DNA from: Candidatus Gastranaerophilales bacterium
GTDB lineage: Bacteria; Cyanobacteriota; Vampirovibrionia; Gastranaerophilales; Gastranaerophilaceae
Length of the DNA stretch: 64,000 nucleotides
Direction of reading: 5' to 3'
NCBI GenBank assembly: GCA_944326555.1
Contig: CALVEK010000004.1
Coordinates: 1 to 64,000, forward strand
Part shown: positions 17,251 to 25,229 of the stretch, in pieces
Layout of the letters: each line of letters opens with the position of its first letter
Numbering within the stretch: position 1 is the stretch's first letter
Notes under the pieces: model-generated
What the model was told of the DNA's origin: nothing
Database searches by the model: none
The model's input: only the letters and a program-made list of their open reading frames with translations
Position numbers and translations under genes: made by a program

Positions 17251-18075
17251 ATGAAAAGCCCAAACAAAAATATAAACTTTGGCGGCCTACCGCTAAGAGA
17301 TGTACAAAATCTTATTGATAACAGAGGTATCGATATTCAAAAGGTAGGAATAAAAAATGTCGATGTTCCTCTGATAATACAAAGAAAAAACAATGACAAT
17401 CAAGTTGTATACGCAAAAGCTAGAATTTCAGCATCGCTGGATTCAAACTTTAAAGGTACACACATGTCCAGATTCATGGAAATCCTGAATGAATGGAGAG
17501 AAAAAGAGCTTCTGGGCATAGATATAAAAGGATGTCTTGAAGGAATTAAGCAAAAACTTGGTGCAGAAAGCTCACAGGTAAAATTTTCTTTCAAATATTT
17601 TATAGAAAAAACAGCACCGGTTTCAAAGCAAAAATCACTCATGGCATATGATTGTTCATTTGAGGGAAGACTAGACAATAATGAATATAAATTCTTTCTA
17701 GGTGCAAAAGTACCTGTTACTACACTATGCCCCTGTTCAAAAGAAATTTCAGACTACTCTGCACACAACCAAAGAGCAATTATAAATGTATTGATAAGTT
17801 ATGACGAACAAGAACATATTTGGCTTGAAGATTTAATTTCTGAAATAGAAAAAACAGCGTCTTGCGAGGTTTATCCTTTGTTAAAAAGAGAAGACGAAAA
17901 ATACGTAACAGAACGAGCTTATGATAACCCCAAATTTGTAGAAGATGTATTAAGAGATATAGTACTGAAATTTAGAAATAACAAAAAGATAAAATATTTT
18001 GAAGTGGAAGTCGAATCACTTGAAAGTATACATAATCACAGTGCTTGGGCATATCAACTCGAATCAAAAGGATAA
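17251..18075 (+). CDS. folE2: GTP cyclohydrolase IB (FolE2)
   Basis: A 274-residue enzyme that converts GTP to dihydroneopterin triphosphate, the first step of folate and of queuosine (preQ0) synthesis. FolE2 is the type that works without zinc. Features are the N-terminal VQNLIDNRGIDIQKVG, the catalytic cysteine region TTLCPCSKEIS, and the C-terminal pattern EKYVTERAYDNPKFVED with NHSAWAYQ. Residues 1-12 precede the conserved start and contain NINFGG, resembling the Phe motif of lineage-specific proteins here. queC, a later preQ0 gene, is in the same window at 62.9 kb. The next gene starts four bases after the stop. Confidence 0.95.
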   Translation: MKSPNKNINFGGLPLRDVQNLIDNRGIDIQKVGIKNVDVPLIIQRKNNDNQVVYAKARISASLDSNFKGTHMSRFMEILNEWREKELLGIDIKGCLEGIKQKLGAESSQVKFSFKYFIEKTAPVSKQKSLMAYDCSFEGRLDNNEYKFFLGAKVPVTTLCPCSKEISDYSAHNQRAIINVLISYDEQEHIWLEDLISEIEKTASCEVYPLLKREDEKYVTERAYDNPKFVEDVLRDIVLKFRNNKKIKYFEVEVESLESIHNHSAWAYQLESKG

Positions 18076-18078
18076 AAA

Positions 18079-19320
18079 ATGCAAGAATTTAATGAATTTG
18101 TTAAAGACATCGAAACATATATAATGTTTCAGATAAAGCAAAGAGCAGCAGAACTAACAGATGAATTGAAAGCAAAGGACAGAGCACCAATAGCACTTGC
18201 AATGGGTGCACCTGTTGCAAAACCTCCCGAGTTTGTATACAAACAAATAATAGAATCTCTGAATGAACCGCAAATACACACATATTCATCACCCAAAGGA
18301 GAATCTTGGTTTTTGGAAGCAGTCGCCCAAAGAATGAAAAATCGTTTTGGAGTCGAACTCAACCCCAAGACAGAAGTATTTTCGTTAATCGGTTCAAAAG
18401 AAGGTCTGGCAAATTTTATAAGAGCACTAATCAATCCGACAACAAATGAAAATGAAAAAGAAATAATACTGGTACCTGACCCCGGGTATGCTTCTTATAC
18501 ACAAATGATAAAAACAAACGGAGGCTTAAGTTATGGCATAGAATTGAATAAAGAAAACAACTATATGCCTAACATGTACAAAGTCTGGGAAAAAATAAAA
18601 AAAGACGGCTATAATTTGTCAAAAATAAAAGCTATGATAATAAATTATCCGTCTAATCCAATAGGTGCAACCTGTACAAGAGAATATTTAAAACACATAG
18701 TAGATTTTTGTAAAGAAAAACAAATATGGCTAATTAGTGATGCCGCATATTGCGATATATATTTTAACGAAAAAGATAAACCGCACAGTGTATTGGAAAT
18801 AGATGGTGCTAAAGATGTAGCTGTAGAATTTTACAGTTTTTCAAAACCATATTCAATGACAGGTTTTAGACTCGGATGGATATGCGGCAATGCAGAAGCA
18901 GTCTCTACTTTTGGACGTCTAAAATCAACAATAGACACAGGGATATTTAAAGTTATCCAAAAAGCCGGAGCTCAAGTACTAAACTCAAAAGATGGGGACG
19001 AATATATAAAAAACTCCAACAAAGATTTTAAAACAAAACAAATGATAATAATAAACGGACTTAGAAAATTAGGCTGGGAAATCAATGACAATGATATTCC
19101 AAATGCAACATTCTACATCTGGCAGCCAATTCCTCCTAGGTATAAAACTTCGAAAGAGTTCACTGATGACCTACTTGAAAAATCAGGAATTGTAGTTGTA
19201 CCAGGAAGCGCCTTTGGCAAAAATGGAGAAGGGTACTTTAGACTTTCCGCAGTTGCTACTGATGAACAACTGAATGAAGTCATAGAAAGAATGAAATTAG
19301 ACGGATTTTCTTATCAATAA
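18079..19320 (+). CDS. class I/II aminotransferase, probably LL-diaminopimelate aminotransferase
   Basis: A 413-residue PLP enzyme of fold type I. Conserved residues are the substrate-binding MGAPVAKPP near 42, Asn193 in PSNPIG, Asp221 and Tyr224 in DAAYCDIYF, the PLP lysine Lys256 in FSKPYSMTG, and Arg264 in FRLGW. Overall it resembles the DapL and bacterial aspartate aminotransferase branch. DapL converts tetrahydrodipicolinate to LL-diaminopimelate in one step and is used by Cyanobacteria, so that role is plausible here, but sequence alone does not exclude aspartate or another amino acid as substrate. It follows folE2 by four bases and is likely in the same operon. Confidence 0.85.
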   Translation: MQEFNEFVKDIETYIMFQIKQRAAELTDELKAKDRAPIALAMGAPVAKPPEFVYKQIIESLNEPQIHTYSSPKGESWFLEAVAQRMKNRFGVELNPKTEVFSLIGSKEGLANFIRALINPTTNENEKEIILVPDPGYASYTQMIKTNGGLSYGIELNKENNYMPNMYKVWEKIKKDGYNLSKIKAMIINYPSNPIGATCTREYLKHIVDFCKEKQIWLISDAAYCDIYFNEKDKPHSVLEIDGAKDVAVEFYSFSKPYSMTGFRLGWICGNAEAVSTFGRLKSTIDTGIFKVIQKAGAQVLNSKDGDEYIKNSNKDFKTKQMIIINGLRKLGWEINDNDIPNATFYIWQPIPPRYKTSKEFTDDLLEKSGIVVVPGSAFGKNGEGYFRLSAVATDEQLNEVIERMKLDGFSYQ

Positions 19321-19340
19321 ACAGTCAATTTATCTATTTT

Positions 19341-19511
19341 TTAGGTATTTGCCGTTCTAAAATTCGAAATACCAACAAAATCCATCAAAGAATTTATGCT
19401 ATTTCGAACTTGATAACCATTCTTGATATTTAAAGCCTTTAATCTTAGGTCAAACAAGACAAGATTTGCTTTGGCAAACTCAACTGAATAATTAAACTGA
19501 TTCTCTTTCAT
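19341..19511 (-). CDS. small hypothetical protein, 56 aa
   Basis: This small minus-strand frame fills most of the 338-bp gap between the aminotransferase and the papain-like gene. It encodes 56 residues starting MKENQFNYSV and ending NFRTANT, with a helical middle (FAKANLVLFDLRLKAL). AAGAAGAG lies about six bases before the ATG. No membrane segment or family is visible. The ribosome binding site and ordered amino-acid composition support it being real; there is no independent proof. Confidence 0.5.
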   Translation of the reverse strand: MKENQFNYSVEFAKANLVLFDLRLKALNIKNGYQVRNSINSLMDFVGISNFRTANT

Positions 19512-19658
19512 GTAATCTCTTCTTTATTTAAACTAAAACCTGTATATTTATAAAAACAATTTAATGAAATTTATTCTTAAATCAATAAAAAATTTTAATA
19601 TTTATTTACAATTACACAGATAAAAGCAAGTAATAAATACCAGCAACGTTATAGATTT

Positions 19659-20324
19659 ATGCAAATACAAGAAGTAAATCATAAGAAATATAACGTAAAT
19701 TTTGGCAACATAAAAAGAGAAAAAATTCTTGCAGAAAAACTATTGCATAAATGCAAGAAAATGATACCATACACAAAATCAAACTCATTTGTTAACGCAA
19801 AAATAAACAAATACTATAACAATGACAAATATATAACATTAATTGAAAAATTATGCGATACAAGTAGAAGATACAGCAGAAAAATTACAGAAAGCAGAGA
19901 AAAACTATGCCAAAACGGTAAATTTACATCATTTTCTGCTCTTGTTAAGTCAATTTTAAAAATCGTAAAACAAAACGGATATGCCAACTGTGGAGAAAAA
20001 AACTACATATTACAAAACGAATTTTTAAAAAACAAAATAAATGCACACGCAGTTAAACTACAAAGTTATATGAGAGAAAACGGTAAAAAAGCCTTTGGTA
20101 AAGACCACACATTTATTGTATTTAATCTAAAGCCTGATGCAGATTTAAGCCTGCCATCAACTTGGGGGTCAAAAGCAATAGTAGCTGATGCTTGGTGCAA
20201 TATAGTAATGACAGCAAAAGATGCAATTCGTTATTATAAAGAATTTTTTGGCATAAATACAAAAAAAGAATTTCAGCTATATGAGTGTGTAGATCAAATA
20301 AAAATAAAAGACGGTATAAGCTAA
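19659..20324 (+). CDS. papain-fold (toxin/effector-like) cysteine peptidase candidate
   Basis: A 221-residue basic protein. The N-terminus has NVNFGN at about residue 12, matching the recurring Phe motif. The C-terminal half shows the pattern used by papain-fold toxin and effector domains: Cys111 in ANCGEKNY, His150 in KDHTFIVF and Asp177 in VADAWCN (compare NCGE...DH.F.V...VDPW). Residues 25-100 are charged helices. There is no signal peptide. Function could be protease, deamidase or transglutaminase-type; the triad is read by eye and not verified by alignment. No clear ribosome binding site precedes the ATG. Confidence 0.65.
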   Translation: MQIQEVNHKKYNVNFGNIKREKILAEKLLHKCKKMIPYTKSNSFVNAKINKYYNNDKYITLIEKLCDTSRRYSRKITESREKLCQNGKFTSFSALVKSILKIVKQNGYANCGEKNYILQNEFLKNKINAHAVKLQSYMRENGKKAFGKDHTFIVFNLKPDADLSLPSTWGSKAIVADAWCNIVMTAKDAIRYYKEFFGINTKKEFQLYECVDQIKIKDGIS

Positions 20325-20328
20325 TTAT

Positions 20329-20357
20329 TTGTTAAAAAGCAATCATTGAATTATAAT
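20329..20357 (+). promoter_or_regulatory. promoter giving a leaderless mRNA for the TPR protein
   Basis: TTGTTA (20329-20334), a 17-base spacer and TATAAT (20352-20357). The ATG follows exactly six bases after the -10 box, so transcription should begin at or next to the start codon. No Shine-Dalgarno sequence is present. Confidence 0.7.
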
Positions 20358-20363
20358 CTTGCT

Positions 20364-21146
20364 ATGAAAAAAAATCTACAAATATTAATAACAGCTATAG
20401 TCCTAACATGCAGCACTGCTGTTGCTGCGCCTGTACCTACTGCACCAAAAACAAACAACGAAATATCAAAACAAAATACACAAGCTCAAACAATAAAAGA
20501 AAATAAAGAAAATTACGAAGAAAGAAAGCAGACACAGGATAAGAAAGAAACATCTACCCCTAAAGAGCCTAATGTCATAAAAGAAATAAAAGAAACTGAA
20601 AAAACAGAAAATAAACCAACACAAGACAAACTTGATGCTTATCAGGAAATAAGGGATCAAGCAAAGCTGCTATATAATACAAATAAACCAGAAGAAGCTC
20701 AAAAATTATTTTTGTCTATTCCTGACAGTGAGAAAGTTTCTGATGATTGGCTAATAATGGCAAATATTGCACAAGACAATAACAAGGAAATAGATGCGGT
20801 TTTTTACCTAAAAAAAGCAATACAAGCAGACGATAAAAACTATAAAGCACATTACAATCTTGGCAATATATATTACTACGACAACAAGATTAATATGGCT
20901 CTTAGCGAGTACAGAAAAGTTCTCAGAATCCAAAAGGATTACCCATACGCATATTACAACAAGGGTTGTTGCTATCTAAAAAAGAAAAGCTGGTTTAACG
21001 CAAAATACGAATTTGGTTTGGCAATAAAAGCTAATCCTGAAGAACCTTCGTTTTACTACAATCTAGCATATACCTACAAAATGCTAAAAAAGCCGAAAAA
21101 AGCACAAGAAGCCCTCGAAATGTACAACAAATTGATGTCGCAATAG
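20364..21146 (+). CDS. secreted TPR-repeat protein
   Basis: A protein of 260 residues when read from ATG 20364, which gives a clean signal peptide (MKKNLQILITAIVLTCSTAVAA). A longer TTG start 18 bases upstream overlaps the promoter and is unlikely. After the signal comes a 70-residue linker rich in Lys, Glu, Thr and Gln, then tetratricopeptide repeats from about residue 95 to the end, including NYKAHYNLGNIYYYDNK and YAYYNKGCCYLKKK. TPRs form a helical scaffold for protein contacts, here in the periplasm or envelope. It is transcribed from its own promoter and ends at the hairpin region at 21.2 kb. Confidence 0.82.
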   Translation: MKKNLQILITAIVLTCSTAVAAPVPTAPKTNNEISKQNTQAQTIKENKENYEERKQTQDKKETSTPKEPNVIKEIKETEKTENKPTQDKLDAYQEIRDQAKLLYNTNKPEEAQKLFLSIPDSEKVSDDWLIMANIAQDNNKEIDAVFYLKKAIQADDKNYKAHYNLGNIYYYDNKINMALSEYRKVLRIQKDYPYAYYNKGCCYLKKKSWFNAKYEFGLAIKANPEEPSFYYNLAYTYKMLKKPKKAQEALEMYNKLMSQ

Positions 21147-21160
21147 AAATACTAGACAGT

Positions 21161-21239
21161 CGGGTAATACAAAAACAGAGTTCAACGGGTAATATAGTCT
21201 TAACATTTAATTACCCAGACACGATCCAGCTATTACCCG
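21161..21239. repeat. nested inverted repeats (CGGGTAAT / ATTACCCG)
   Basis: CGGGTAAT occurs at 21161 and 21186; its complement occurs at 21210 (ATTACCC) and 21232 (ATTACCCG). The four copies can form nested stems of about 80 bases. The last copy overlaps the left arm of the terminator that follows, so the two structures compete. Confidence 0.6.
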
Positions 21240-21266
21240 CCTGAAAAACGCAGACGGGTTTATTTT
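21235..21266 (+). terminator. terminator after the TPR gene
   Basis: Stem CCCGCCTG / CAGACGGG (one mismatch) with a six-base loop, then TTTATTTTTTAT. Its left arm shares bases with the upstream inverted repeat. Confidence 0.7.
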
Positions 21267-21292
21267 TTATGACAAAACCTTAACATACGATG

Positions 21293-21321
21293 TTGACAGA
21301 GGCTTATGTGCTTGATAGACT
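21293..21321 (+). promoter_or_regulatory. rplU-rpmA promoter
   Basis: A perfect -35 box TTGACA (21293-21298), 17-base spacer and TAGACT (21316-21321). The leader to rplU is about 90 bases and may hold regulatory structure; I could not identify a known L21 leader fold. Confidence 0.65.
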
Positions 21322-21415
21322 GGATTTACTAATGTTAGATAGGTAAGCTGTCTTAAAATGTCAATCATTAATAGCAAAGTATTGACTACAGCTCCTTAAA
21401 TGAAAGGAAAAAGCA

Positions 21416-21778
21416 ATGTACGCAATAGTAGAAACAGGCGGAAAACAGTACAAATTAGAAGAAGGTCGTTACGTTGATATTGAACTCGTTGACGGCGAAG
21501 AAAACGACAAAGTTGTATTCGACAAGGTTGTTATGCTCGTAAACGGTGCTAAATCAAAAGTTGGTGCTCCTTACGTTGAAAAGGCTTCTGTAGAAGGCAA
21601 AATTGTTAAACACGATAAAGCTAAAAAAGTTATTGTTTTCAAACAAAGAGCTAAAAAAGGCTACAGAAAAAAACAAGGACACAGACAATTCTTCACAAGA
21701 GTAATGGTTACAAAAATCAAAACAACTGCTTCTAAAGCAAAAGCAGCAGAAGTTGAAACTTCGGCAGAAGAAAACTAG
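21416..21778 (+). CDS. rplU: 50S ribosomal protein L21
   Basis: A 120-residue protein of the large subunit. It begins [13 protein letters not shown], the classic L21 start, and keeps the conserved [16 protein letters not shown]-type region (here [16 protein letters not shown]) that contacts 23S rRNA. A 20-residue Lys/Ala/Glu-rich tail follows the usual end. GAAAGGAA lies before the ATG. rpmA follows 37 bases downstream, the standard order. Confidence 0.98.
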   Translation: MYAIVETGGKQYKLEEGRYVDIELVDGEENDKVVFDKVVMLVNGAKSKVGAPYVEKASVEGKIVKHDKAKKVIVFKQRAKKGYRKKQGHRQFFTRVMVTKIKTTASKAKAAEVETSAEEN

Positions 21779-21815
21779 ATATTTAAAGATAACATAATTA
21801 CAAGGAGATATAAAA

Positions 21816-22070
21816 ATGGCACATAAGAAGGGCGTTGGCTCATCAAAAAACGGTCGTGATAGCGAAAGTAAGCGATTAGGTGTTAAAAAATTCGGCGGTG
21901 AACAAGTTCTTGCCGGAAATATTATCGTACGTCAAAGAGGAACTAAATTCCATCCTGGTAACAATGTTGGTATCGGTAAAGATGACACTTTGTTTGCTTT
22001 GATTGATGGTAAAGTTGTTTTTGAACCTCACAGACGTGATAGAAAACAAGTAAGCGTTTACGCTGTATAA
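21816..22070 (+). CDS. rpmA: 50S ribosomal protein L27
   Basis: An 84-residue protein at the peptidyl-transferase centre. It starts [16 protein letters not shown] directly, so it lacks the cleaved N-terminal extension seen in Firmicutes L27. Conserved [15 protein letters not shown] and the [12 protein letters not shown] region are intact. A strong AAGGAGAT site precedes it and a terminator follows 17 bases later. Confidence 0.98.
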   Translation: MAHKKGVGSSKNGRDSESKRLGVKKFGGEQVLAGNIIVRQRGTKFHPGNNVGIGKDDTLFALIDGKVVFEPHRRDRKQVSVYAV

Positions 22071-22086
22071 GAACAAAATTGTAACA

Positions 22087-22123
22087 CAAAAAGAGGTGGG
22101 TATATTATACTCACCTCTTTTTG
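22087..22123. terminator. bidirectional terminator after rpmA
   Basis: Perfect 12-bp stem CAAAAAGAGGTG / CACCTCTTTTTG around a 13-base loop. T runs are built into both strands. Confidence 0.92.
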
Positions 22124-22210
22124 TAATTACAAAATCTAAATTGATAATATTTATTATGTAAAAACAGAAATAATAAAAATAAAATAATTTTAATTTTATA
22201 TTAATACTAA

Positions 22211-22345
22211 ACAGGGGTTACAGGGGCAGTATGCCCCTGTTGTATCCTTGCGTCGGTTTTCTTTTCTTTGCTTCGTTTCTTTTCTTTTGCCTACGCAATC
22301 CAAAAGAAAAGAAATGAAGGTATAAAAAAATAAAATGGAATTGTT
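22211..22345. repeat. 135-bp direct repeat, copy 1
   Basis: Nearly identical to 22647-22782. Each copy has a GC-rich palindrome (CAGGGGCA-GTA-TGCCCCTG), the word CTTGCGTCGG, and an 18-bp pyrimidine/purine hairpin (CTTCGTTTCTTTTCTTTT against AAAAGAAAAGAAATGAAG, closed by one G:U pair on the plus strand), then a shared AT-rich tail. No transposase or frame is associated. It looks like a dispersed intergenic repeat. The gap 22071-22926 holds no credible gene. Confidence 0.88.
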
Positions 22346-22402
22346 TTCTTTGATACTTTTCTTTCCTTTTTGGGAAAGAAAAAATAATAAGCAAAATACA
22401 TT

Positions 22403-22433
22403 CCACCCATTCTTTAGTGTAAAGAACGGGTGG
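22403..22433. repeat. hairpin between the two repeat copies
   Basis: CCACCCATTCTTT and AAAGAACGGGTGG form a 13-bp stem with a five-base loop. On the minus strand the single mismatch becomes a G:U pair, suggesting the minus-strand transcript is the structured one. Confidence 0.6.
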
Positions 22434-22446
22434 AGCCCAAGAAAAC

Positions 22447-22624
22447 TCCGACCGGTTGTTTCGTTCTCACATAAACTAATTTAAACCTGAGTTCCATAAC
22501 TCGGACAGTCAAAATTGCTAAAGTACAAAGAGTAAAGTGATTGATATAATTACCCTGTCCTCAAACAAATGGAACTTATTGTTGTTTAAATAAGTTTATG
22601 TAGTTCACTTCACAAAGGTCGGGA
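22447..22624. repeat. 178-bp element with long imperfect terminal inverted repeats
   Basis: The ends TCCGACC and GGTCGGGA are inverted. Internal arms ACATAAACTAATTTAAAC (22469-22486) and GTTTAAATAAGTTTATGT (22584-22601) match over 18 bp with one mismatch, and further inside GTTCCAT pairs with ATGGAAC and GGACAG with CTGTCC. The whole can fold into one long stem of about 65 bp with bulges. It could be a MITE-like element or a structured RNA. It contains no frame of note. Confidence 0.65.
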
Positions 22625-22646
22625 TTTAAAAAAATCTTTTAATACA

Positions 22647-22782
22647 ACAGGGGGTACGGGGGCAGTATGCCCCTGTTGTAATCCTTGCGTCGGTTTTCTT
22701 TTCTTTGCTTCGTTTCTTTTCTTTTGCCTACGCAACTCAAAAGAAAAGAAATGAAGGTATAAAAAAATAAAATGGAATTGTT
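22647..22782. repeat. 135-bp direct repeat, copy 2
   Basis: Second copy of the repeat at 22211-22345, differing by a few substitutions and one extra base. The two copies bracket the hairpin and the long inverted-repeat element in direct orientation. Confidence 0.88.
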
Positions 22783-22845
22783 GTTTAGTCTTAAAATTCT
22801 ATTTGTTTTCACATGATAAATATTATCAATATAAAGATTAAAATT

Positions 22846-22874
22846 TTGTTCAAAGACTATTTTTAATATATAAT
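22846..22874 (+). promoter_or_regulatory. pnp promoter
   Basis: TTGTTC (22846-22851), 17-base spacer and TATAAT (22869-22874), 52 bases before the pnp start. Confidence 0.6.
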
Positions 22875-22926
22875 CAAAGATGAACACAGTAAAAGTGCAA
22901 AAGTAGAAAAGAAAAAGGAAAAAAAC

Positions 22927-25056
22927 ATGGTAGATGTTAAAAAAATTGAAATTCCTGTTGGTAACAAAGTAGTTACAATAGAAACAGGAAAGTATGCCAA
23001 ATCAGCGAGTGGTTCGGTAGTAGTACGTTGTGGAGACACAATGTTATTGGTTCACGCTGTAGTCAGCCCAGAACCAAGAGTTGGGATAGACTTCTTCCCA
23101 TTACTTATTGATTACGAAGAAAGAATGTCCGCAGTAGGTAGAATTCCTGGTGGATATAACAGAAGTGAAGGCAAAGCCTCAGATAAAGCAATATTAATTT
23201 CAAGATTAATAGACAGACCGATTAGACCATTATTCCCAAAAGGATACAGAAATGATGTTCAAATTGTTTCTCAATTGATTAGCTTGGATCATGAAAATCA
23301 ACCTGATACACTTGCAATGCTAGGCTCATCAGCAGCATTAATGTTAACAGAAGCACCTTTTGAAGGCCCAATTGGTGCAGTAAGAGTAGGTAGAATTGAT
23401 GGTCAATTCATCGCAAATCCATCTTACGCAGATGCCGCTAAATCAGACATTGACATAGTTGTTGCCGGTACTCATGATTCTGTAATTATGGTTGAAGCAG
23501 GAGCTAAATTTGTTACAGAAGATGATATTATGAATGCAGTTGAATTCGCTCAAAAAGAAATCGCAAGACAATGCGAACTTCAAGAGCAATTTGCAAGAGA
23601 TTGCGGAATCAATAAGCCTGAATTCGTTAACCCATATGACACATCTGCAATAGCAAAAATCATTAATGATATCGCTTATGATAAAGTTACAGAAGCATAT
23701 CATGACTTTGACAGAGAGGGAAGAAAAGCAAAACTTGAAGAAGCCAAGAAAATGGTTAAAGCAGAGTTTGATTCATACGGTGATGACCACGAAGCTAAAA
23801 TAATGATGGCAGAAACAGGTATTGATTTTGTAGCAGAAGAATTCAAAGCTCTTGAAAAGAAAATCATGAGAAAAATGATTAAGGAAGAAAGAGTAAGAGC
23901 TGACGGTAGAAAATTCAACGAAGTTCGTCCAATCTGGTGCGAAGTTGGTGTTGTACCAAGAGCTCACGGTTCTGCAGTATTCACAAGAGGTCAAACACAG
24001 ATTATGTCTGTAGCTACACTTGCCGGTCCAGGAATGGCTCAAGAACTTGATGGTGTAGACCCAGAAACTAAAAAGACATTTATGCACAAATACATATTCC
24101 CGGGATTTTCAGTAGGTGAAGTTAAGCCACTAAGAGGACCCGGAAGACGTGAAGTTGGTCATGGTCATTTGGCAGAAAGAGCAAATGTTCCGGCCTTGCC
24201 ATCTCAGGAAGAATTTGGATACACAATAAGAGTTACTTCTGATGTATTAGAATCAAACGGTTCTACTTCAATGGGTTCAACCTGTGCAACATCAATGGCT
24301 TTAATGAATGCTGGTGTACCTGTTAAATGTATGATTGGCGGTGTTGCAATGGGTCTTATTAAAGAGCCTGATGAAGATATCGTCTTGACCGATATCCAGG
24401 GTATTGAAGACTTCCTTGGAGATATGGACTTTAAAGTAACAGGTAATGACGATGGTATTACTGCTCTTCAAATGGATATGAAAGCAAAAGGTATTTCTAA
24501 TGAAACATTAAGAAGAGCATTACTACAAGCAAAAGAAGGCAGATTACATATCTTAGGAAAAATGAGAGAAGTAATCACTGAACCGGCTAAAGAGATGTCT
24601 CCATTTGCACCAAGAATTCATACAATGAAAATTGCAAATGAAGATATAGGAGCAGTTATCGGACCTGGTGGTAAGAACATTAGACATATTATTGAATGTT
24701 CAGGTGCGGAAATTGATATCCAAGATGACGGGACAGTTACAATAACAAGCAACGACAAAGAGGGTACTGACATAGCAATCAGGATGATTGACTCAATCAC
24801 TTTTAAACCTGAAGTCGGTATGGTAAGAAAAGGGAAAGTTGTAAGAATTATTCCTATCGGTGCATTTGTCGAATTGGCACCAGGTAAAGATGGAATGGTT
24901 CACATTTCTCAAGTTTGCAACGAAAGAATTGAAACAATTGAACCTCACTTAAATGTCGGAGACGAAGTTGTCGTTAAAGTTATAAAAATTGATGACAAAG
25001 GCAGAGTTAACCTGACAGTCAAAGGTGTAACAGAAGAAGAAAAAGCATCTGTATAA
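22927..25056 (+). CDS. pnp: polyribonucleotide nucleotidyltransferase
   Basis: A 709-residue 3'-to-5' phosphorolytic exoribonuclease, part of the RNA degradation machinery. Domains in order are RNase PH 1 (from residue 10; RIPGGYNRSEGKAS near 75), an all-helical linker, RNase PH 2 (from about 310, with RADGR and the catalytic region around GHGHLAERANVPALPS), a KH domain near 555-615 (IGPGGKNIRHI) and an S1 domain near 620-695 (GAFVELAPGKDGMVHISQV). All are complete. AAAGGA precedes the ATG. The gene is monocistronic, with promoter upstream and terminator downstream. Confidence 0.98.
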   Translation: MVDVKKIEIPVGNKVVTIETGKYAKSASGSVVVRCGDTMLLVHAVVSPEPRVGIDFFPLLIDYEERMSAVGRIPGGYNRSEGKASDKAILISRLIDRPIRPLFPKGYRNDVQIVSQLISLDHENQPDTLAMLGSSAALMLTEAPFEGPIGAVRVGRIDGQFIANPSYADAAKSDIDIVVAGTHDSVIMVEAGAKFVTEDDIMNAVEFAQKEIARQCELQEQFARDCGINKPEFVNPYDTSAIAKIINDIAYDKVTEAYHDFDREGRKAKLEEAKKMVKAEFDSYGDDHEAKIMMAETGIDFVAEEFKALEKKIMRKMIKEERVRADGRKFNEVRPIWCEVGVVPRAHGSAVFTRGQTQIMSVATLAGPGMAQELDGVDPETKKTFMHKYIFPGFSVGEVKPLRGPGRREVGHGHLAERANVPALPSQEEFGYTIRVTSDVLESNGSTSMGSTCATSMALMNAGVPVKCMIGGVAMGLIKEPDEDIVLTDIQGIEDFLGDMDFKVTGNDDGITALQMDMKAKGISNETLRRALLQAKEGRLHILGKMREVITEPAKEMSPFAPRIHTMKIANEDIGAVIGPGGKNIRHIIECSGAEIDIQDDGTVTITSNDKEGTDIAIRMIDSITFKPEVGMVRKGKVVRIIPIGAFVELAPGKDGMVHISQVCNERIETIEPHLNVGDEVVVKVIKIDDKGRVNLTVKGVTEEEKASV

Positions 25057-25082
25057 CATTAAGTTATAAAATACTAAATAAG

Positions 25083-25115
25083 AGCACGGCTAAATAAATA
25101 GGCCGTGCTTTTATT
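25083..25115 (+). terminator. Rho-independent terminator of pnp
   Basis: Stem AGCACGGC / GCCGTGCT with an 11-base loop, followed by TTTTATTT. Confidence 0.88.
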
Positions 25116-25229
25116 TAACTAATTTAAACAATATAAAACTATGGAAGAAAAAGAAAAAGCTATTTTATATATTTCACTTTTTGAAATATATTTTGTAAAA
25201 TAAAATAATAGGATTATTGGAGAAAAAAT

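Noticed and set aside
22218-22406. Minus-strand 62-codon frame in repeat copy 1
   Set aside because: It lies inside the non-coding repeat; its similarity to the frame at 22639-22887 comes from the repeat itself, and codons are low complexity.
22639-22887. Minus-strand 82-codon frame in repeat copy 2
   Set aside because: Same reason; no ribosome binding site and it runs across the pnp promoter.
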